The notes beneath the pieces are model-generated. The model saw only the letters and a list, made by a program, of their open reading frames with translations. It was not told where the DNA came from and made no database searches. Made by a program: the position numbers and the translations under genes. A stretch of DNA of 64,000 nucleotides. Source: Erwinia sp. ErVv1 (lineage in GTDB: Bacteria; Pseudomonadota; Gammaproteobacteria; Enterobacterales; Enterobacteriaceae). The stretch covers positions 187,617-251,616 of the forward strand of contig NZ_CDPK01000005.1 of the NCBI RefSeq assembly GCF_900068895.1, given 5' to 3'. Below, one piece after another: positions 61,552 to 64,000 of the stretch (position 1 is its first letter; each line of letters starts with the position of its first letter).

Positions 61552-62109
61552 ATGAAAGTTTTACCAATATTAACGGGCGCCGCACTGGCTGTCGCATTAT
61601 CCGGATGCGCTCAAAAAGGTCACGATGTGCCTACCGCGACGCTGGCATCACAGGTAGCCGGTCAGCAGGCTACTCTTCGCCAGCCCAACGTCAGCGGTAG
61701 CATCTACATCCGCCAACGCATTGCATTACCGCCGGATGCCGTTTTAACGGTAACGCTCTCTGATGCGACCGTGGCTGATGCTCCTTCGAAAGTTATTTCA
61801 CAGCGCGTCGTTCGCACGGATGGAAAACAGGCACCGTTCAAATTTATCCTGCCGTTTAACCCGTCTGATATAAAGCCTGACGCGCGTATCCTGCTCAGCG
61901 CCGCCATTACTGTTAATGGCAAGATGATGTTTATCACCGATAGCGTCAAGCAGGCGGTTAATACCGGTGGTCATAAACAGGATTTGGTATTGGTTCCGGT
62001 TCCGTCCATGGCTCTGCCAACACAGAGCGGGGCGGCGACAACCCTGCCGTCGACATCTCCAACGCAGGTTAGTCCTTCATCTTCCGTACCCGCACCGACC
62101 TCACTGTAA
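61552..62109 (+). CDS. ybaY: YbaY-like lipoprotein (type III secretion lipoprotein chaperone family, PF09619-like)
   Basis: Lipoprotein of 185 residues. The signal peptide ends in the lipobox ALSGC (Cys about 20). A beta-sandwich domain follows (about 45-150, VSGSIYIRQRIALPPDAVLTVTLSDATVADAPSKVI), then a Ser/Thr/Pro-rich tail. It matches E. coli YbaY, whose function is unknown. The ATG at 61552 with AAGGAGA upstream is clear; the longer frame from 61501 is not used. Confidence 0.93.
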   Translation: MKVLPILTGAALAVALSGCAQKGHDVPTATLASQVAGQQATLRQPNVSGSIYIRQRIALPPDAVLTVTLSDATVADAPSKVISQRVVRTDGKQAPFKFILPFNPSDIKPDARILLSAAITVNGKMMFITDSVKQAVNTGGHKQDLVLVPVPSMALPTQSGAATTLPSTSPTQVSPSSSVPAPTSL

Positions 62110-62115
62110 CGTTTT

Positions 62116-62140
62116 CCCGCCTCTTTTGGGGCGGGTTATT
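62116..62140. terminator. Possible terminator between ybaY and atl
   Basis: Stem CCCGCC / GGCGGG with an 8-base loop followed by TTATT. The right end touches the stop codon of the convergent atl gene. Confidence 0.5.
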
Positions 62141-62447
62141 CTATCCAGCGATAACGCCGTAGCGAAACTTTTCCCTCACGACTGACTTCTACTCCGTCGC
62201 GCAAGAGTGCATCGCGCTGACGCGTGAGATCCTCACCCGTCTGCGAAATTGCGCCCATGCTATTGATGACGCGAAACCAGGGGAGGGTGCTCCCTTCCGG
62301 CAGGCGTTTAAGCACGCCGCCAACCTGGCGCGCAGCGCGTGGGGAGCCAGCCATACGGGCGATATCACCATAGGTGGCAACTTTACCTGTCGGTATTGCA
62401 GCAACAATCTGCCAAATGCGCTGTGGGAATGAATCTTGCTCATGCAT
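62136..62447 (-). CDS. atl: Atl (YbaZ), alkyltransferase-like DNA-binding protein
   Basis: Binds O6-alkylguanine in DNA and flags it for nucleotide excision repair, without removing the alkyl group. It is 103 residues, lacking the N-terminal extension of the 129-residue E. coli form; the ATG at 62447 has GAGAGGG upstream. The helix-turn-helix with the arginine finger (SPRAARQVGGVL) is present. The alkyltransferase active-site cysteine is replaced by tryptophan, as in all ATLs, and the motif reads PWFRV where PWHRV is usual. Confidence 0.92.
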   Translation of the reverse strand: MHEQDSFPQRIWQIVAAIPTGKVATYGDIARMAGSPRAARQVGGVLKRLPEGSTLPWFRVINSMGAISQTGEDLTRQRDALLRDGVEVSREGKVSLRRYRWIE

Positions 62448-62594
62448 ATTTTTGCCCTCTCAGCGGAACTGTAATAAAAATTGGGCAAAAATTGAAGGGA
62501 TCGAACAAGAAAACAACGGTCACCGCGCGATAGGTTGCAATTGAGGAGGGGTTCATTGATAATGCCCTCGCTCCATAACATGGAGCTTGTCAAT

Positions 62595-62708
62595 GGGGGC
62601 CCGGTTGGTTCTCCCGCAATGCTAACTTGTGAACTCGGTCAGATCCGGAAGGAAGCAGCCGCAGCAGGTGACGCGTGTGCCGGGATGTAGCTGGCAGGGC
62701 CCCCACCC
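62595..62708 (+). ncRNA. ffs: 4.5S RNA of the signal recognition particle
   Basis: RNA partner of Ffh for co-translational membrane targeting. The 114-base sequence matches E. coli 4.5S RNA: 5' GGGGGCCCGGTTGG, the conserved apical domain TCCGGAAGGAAGCAGCC (GGAA tetraloop and Ffh-binding internal loop), and the complementary 3' end GGCAGGGCCCCCACCC. It lies between atl and hha, as in E. coli. Confidence 0.97.
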
Positions 62709-62761
62709 AATTCCCCCTCCAGCTTTTCTTAACTCGCTACTTTTAATCGTATAATTTTGAT

Positions 62762-62980
62762 TTAACGAACGAATTTCCATACCGCGACCGGGACTTTATC
62801 GTAGAGTTTATTCATTGTCAGTTCGGCAAGACGATGATCGGCAGCGGAATAAAATACGGCCAGCTCGTTTTCAGATAATTCGTATTTATTCTTTTCTATT
62901 ACACGCTCAAGGGTGTCGATTGACCGACAGCGCCTCAGGCGCATCAAATAATCAGTTTTGGTTAGAAGTTTGTCTGTCAT
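62762..62980 (-). CDS. hha: Hha, H-NS-associated modulator
   Basis: Small protein of 72 residues that binds H-NS and modulates expression of transferred, AT-rich genes and virulence factors. From the ATG at 62980 the start is [18 protein letters not shown]. The [44 protein letters not shown] segment is nearly invariant. The Shine-Dalgarno is weak, which fits coupling to tomB, 29 bases upstream. Confidence 0.97.
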   Translation of the reverse strand: MTDKLLTKTDYLMRLRRCRSIDTLERVIEKNKYELSENELAVFYSAADHRLAELTMNKLYDKVPVAVWKFVR

Positions 62981-63009
62981 TGTTAAACCGTTGAAAAAAT
63001 AATGGGTTG

Positions 63010-63390
63010 CTAAAATGAATGGCTTGCCTGCGAGACGACCTGAGCACATTCCTCTATGAAAATATTAAACAAACGCTTCGCTGTTTTTTGCCAGCGCTGT
63101 AAATCCTGAACGTTGATTCCGTAATTACTAAAGAGCATGAACGTATCATCCAGGTATTCATCTACCTGACTTATGAGTTCATCATCTTCAATATGTTTAA
63201 TTTTGTAATTCATGGTGAATCCGGCAATATGCTCGATCAAATCGTTAAGCTGCAAATTGATTGCCGAAGTAGGATCATTAACCCATCCATGATGGCTATC
63301 ACCTAATGTAGCCATGCTTTCATCATACAAGTTTTCACACAAGAATTTAAGCTGGGCGATATCATGCCTTTTTGGTGAGTATTCGTCCAT
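63010..63390 (-). CDS. tomB: TomB, Hha antitoxin/biofilm modulator
   Basis: Partner of Hha, 126 residues from the ATG at 63390 ([24 protein letters not shown]). E. coli TomB antagonises Hha toxicity through oxidation of a cysteine; a cysteine is at position 20 (KFLCENL) and another near the C-terminus (EECAQ). The [19 protein letters not shown] block is conserved. An open frame to 63426 is not used. Confidence 0.95.
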   Translation of the reverse strand: MDEYSPKRHDIAQLKFLCENLYDESMATLGDSHHGWVNDPTSAINLQLNDLIEHIAGFTMNYKIKHIEDDELISQVDEYLDDTFMLFSNYGINVQDLQRWQKTAKRLFNIFIEECAQVVSQASHSF

Positions 63391-63538
63391 CTTTTTCCCC
63401 TCCATAGCTAGTGAAAGATGCCGCATGTGCGGGCTTTTCAGCGAGTTGTGTGCCAGGAAGTGATAAGGGTTATCTCGTTATTAACCCCTGCTAAAATATA
63501 ACGTAGATAATATGTCTTTTTAATAACAGTTTTGTAAA

Positions 63539-63892
63539 TCAAAATTCGTCTGCGGCTGTTGCTGGTTCAGTATCAATAAAATCAAAAACGAGCGCATCGC
63601 CTGTGTGATGAAAATTGACCGTTTCGCTTAGGGTTTCCTCAGCATCAATATCGAGGCAGGCGTTGAACAGGGACCAACGAAAACTATAGGCCATCTTATA
63701 ACGTGATTCACCTAAATATTCTATAGAAATAATTTTGATACTCTCGGGAACATATTGGGCATTTTGTGAATACCAAATCAATGATCCTGTAAGTTCATCC
63801 GCTATTTTGGGAATAATCCGCTGAATAACCTCAGCCAATGCCGCCGGGTTACCCTCAGTTTTTTCTAAATTACATGAGATGGTTTTGCGCAC
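63539..63892 (-). CDS. Unidentified small protein
   Basis: A 117-residue acidic protein I do not recognise. It starts with GTG at 63892 with GGGG 5 bases upstream. There is no signal peptide or membrane helix. The sequence (PKIADELTGSLIWYSQNA, ESRYKMAYSFRWSLFNACLDIDAEE) suggests a mixed alpha/beta globular protein. The region is more AT-rich than the core genes. Size, acidity and composition resemble immunity proteins of contact-dependent or type VI systems, but no toxin gene is within the window. The sequence continues beyond 64000, so the partner may lie outside. Confidence 0.6.
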   Translation of the reverse strand: MRKTISCNLEKTEGNPAALAEVIQRIIPKIADELTGSLIWYSQNAQYVPESIKIISIEYLGESRYKMAYSFRWSLFNACLDIDAEETLSETVNFHHTGDALVFDFIDTEPATAADEF

Positions 63893-64000
63893 TTTTTCCC
63901 CATGAGTTAATTAATGCTTATAGAGATAATTAGTCTTAAGAGGCTATTAATCAAGCCCCTAAACAGTGCTGTTAACTATCTTGATGATTTGGCTATTATT

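Overview
The window reads as chromosome of a gammaproteobacterium of the order Enterobacterales. Gene content and order follow the Escherichia coli phoB-to-hha segment almost gene for gene (phoBR, brnQ, proY, acpH, queA-tgt-yajC-secDF, nrdR-ribDH-nusB, thiL-pgpA, yajO/dxs/ispA/xseB, thiI, yajL-panE, yajQ, yajR, cyoEDCBA, ampG-yajG, bolA, tig, clpPX, lon, hupB, ppiD, ybaV, fadM, queC, decR, mdlAB, glnK-amtB, tesB, ybaY, atl, ffs, hha-tomB). The proteins diverge clearly from those of E. coli. malZ and cof are absent. A PstS-like gene follows phoR, and a MetE-like gene, a histidine acid phosphatase and a peroxiredoxin gene are inserted. This pattern suggests Erwiniaceae (Pantoea or Erwinia type); that placement is inference, because no database was searched. 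No genes were compared computationally: identities come from recalled protein sequences and motifs.

Layout. 1-3.3 kb: a 45-bp tandem repeat, a Pho box and a phoB-phoR-PstS-like operon. 3.4-4.6 kb: a short MetE-like methionine synthase behind four tandem met boxes (probable MetJ operator). 5-7.8 kb: amino-acid carriers brnQ and proY. 8-11 kb: an AppA-type phosphatase, a 2-Cys peroxiredoxin and acpH, all on the minus strand. 11.1-16.6 kb: queuosine synthesis (queA, tgt) and Sec translocase accessory genes (yajC, secD, secF). 16.7-22.1 kb: yajI, kbp, nrdR, riboflavin genes, nusB, thiL, pgpA. 22.2-26.4 kb: the minus-strand isoprenoid cluster xseB-ispA-dxs with yajO. 26.6-28 kb: thiI.

28.0-30.4 kb is the clearest accessory segment. 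It holds an orphan nested phage spanin pair (Rz with Rz1 inside it), preceded by the tail of a broken reading frame that overlaps the Rz start, then about 0.6 kb of very AT-rich DNA and an AT-rich LysR-like regulator. 30.4-41.6 kb: yajL, panE, yajQ, yajR, the cyo cytochrome bo3 operon, ampG and yajG. 41.9-51.4 kb: bolA and the protein-quality-control run tig, clpP, clpX, lon, hupB, ppiD, with sigma-32-like promoters before clpP and lon. 51.5-54.7 kb: ybaV, fadM (with a repetitive C-terminal extension), queC, and an EamA exporter divergent from decR. 54.8-60.4 kb: mdlAB, a long heptanucleotide repeat array, and glnK-amtB with a sigma-54 promoter and NtrC-like site. 60.5-64 kb: tesB, ybaY, atl, the 4.5S RNA gene ffs, hha-tomB and an unidentified small gene.

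Most of the window is ordinary conserved core. The points I would look at first are the orphan lysis-gene remnant (28.1-28.8 kb), the heptamer array (58.3-58.5 kb), the met-box-controlled MetE-like gene, the phosphatase whose HD motif reads SD, and the PstS-like protein translationally coupled to phoR. I did not find a convincing new multi-gene system.
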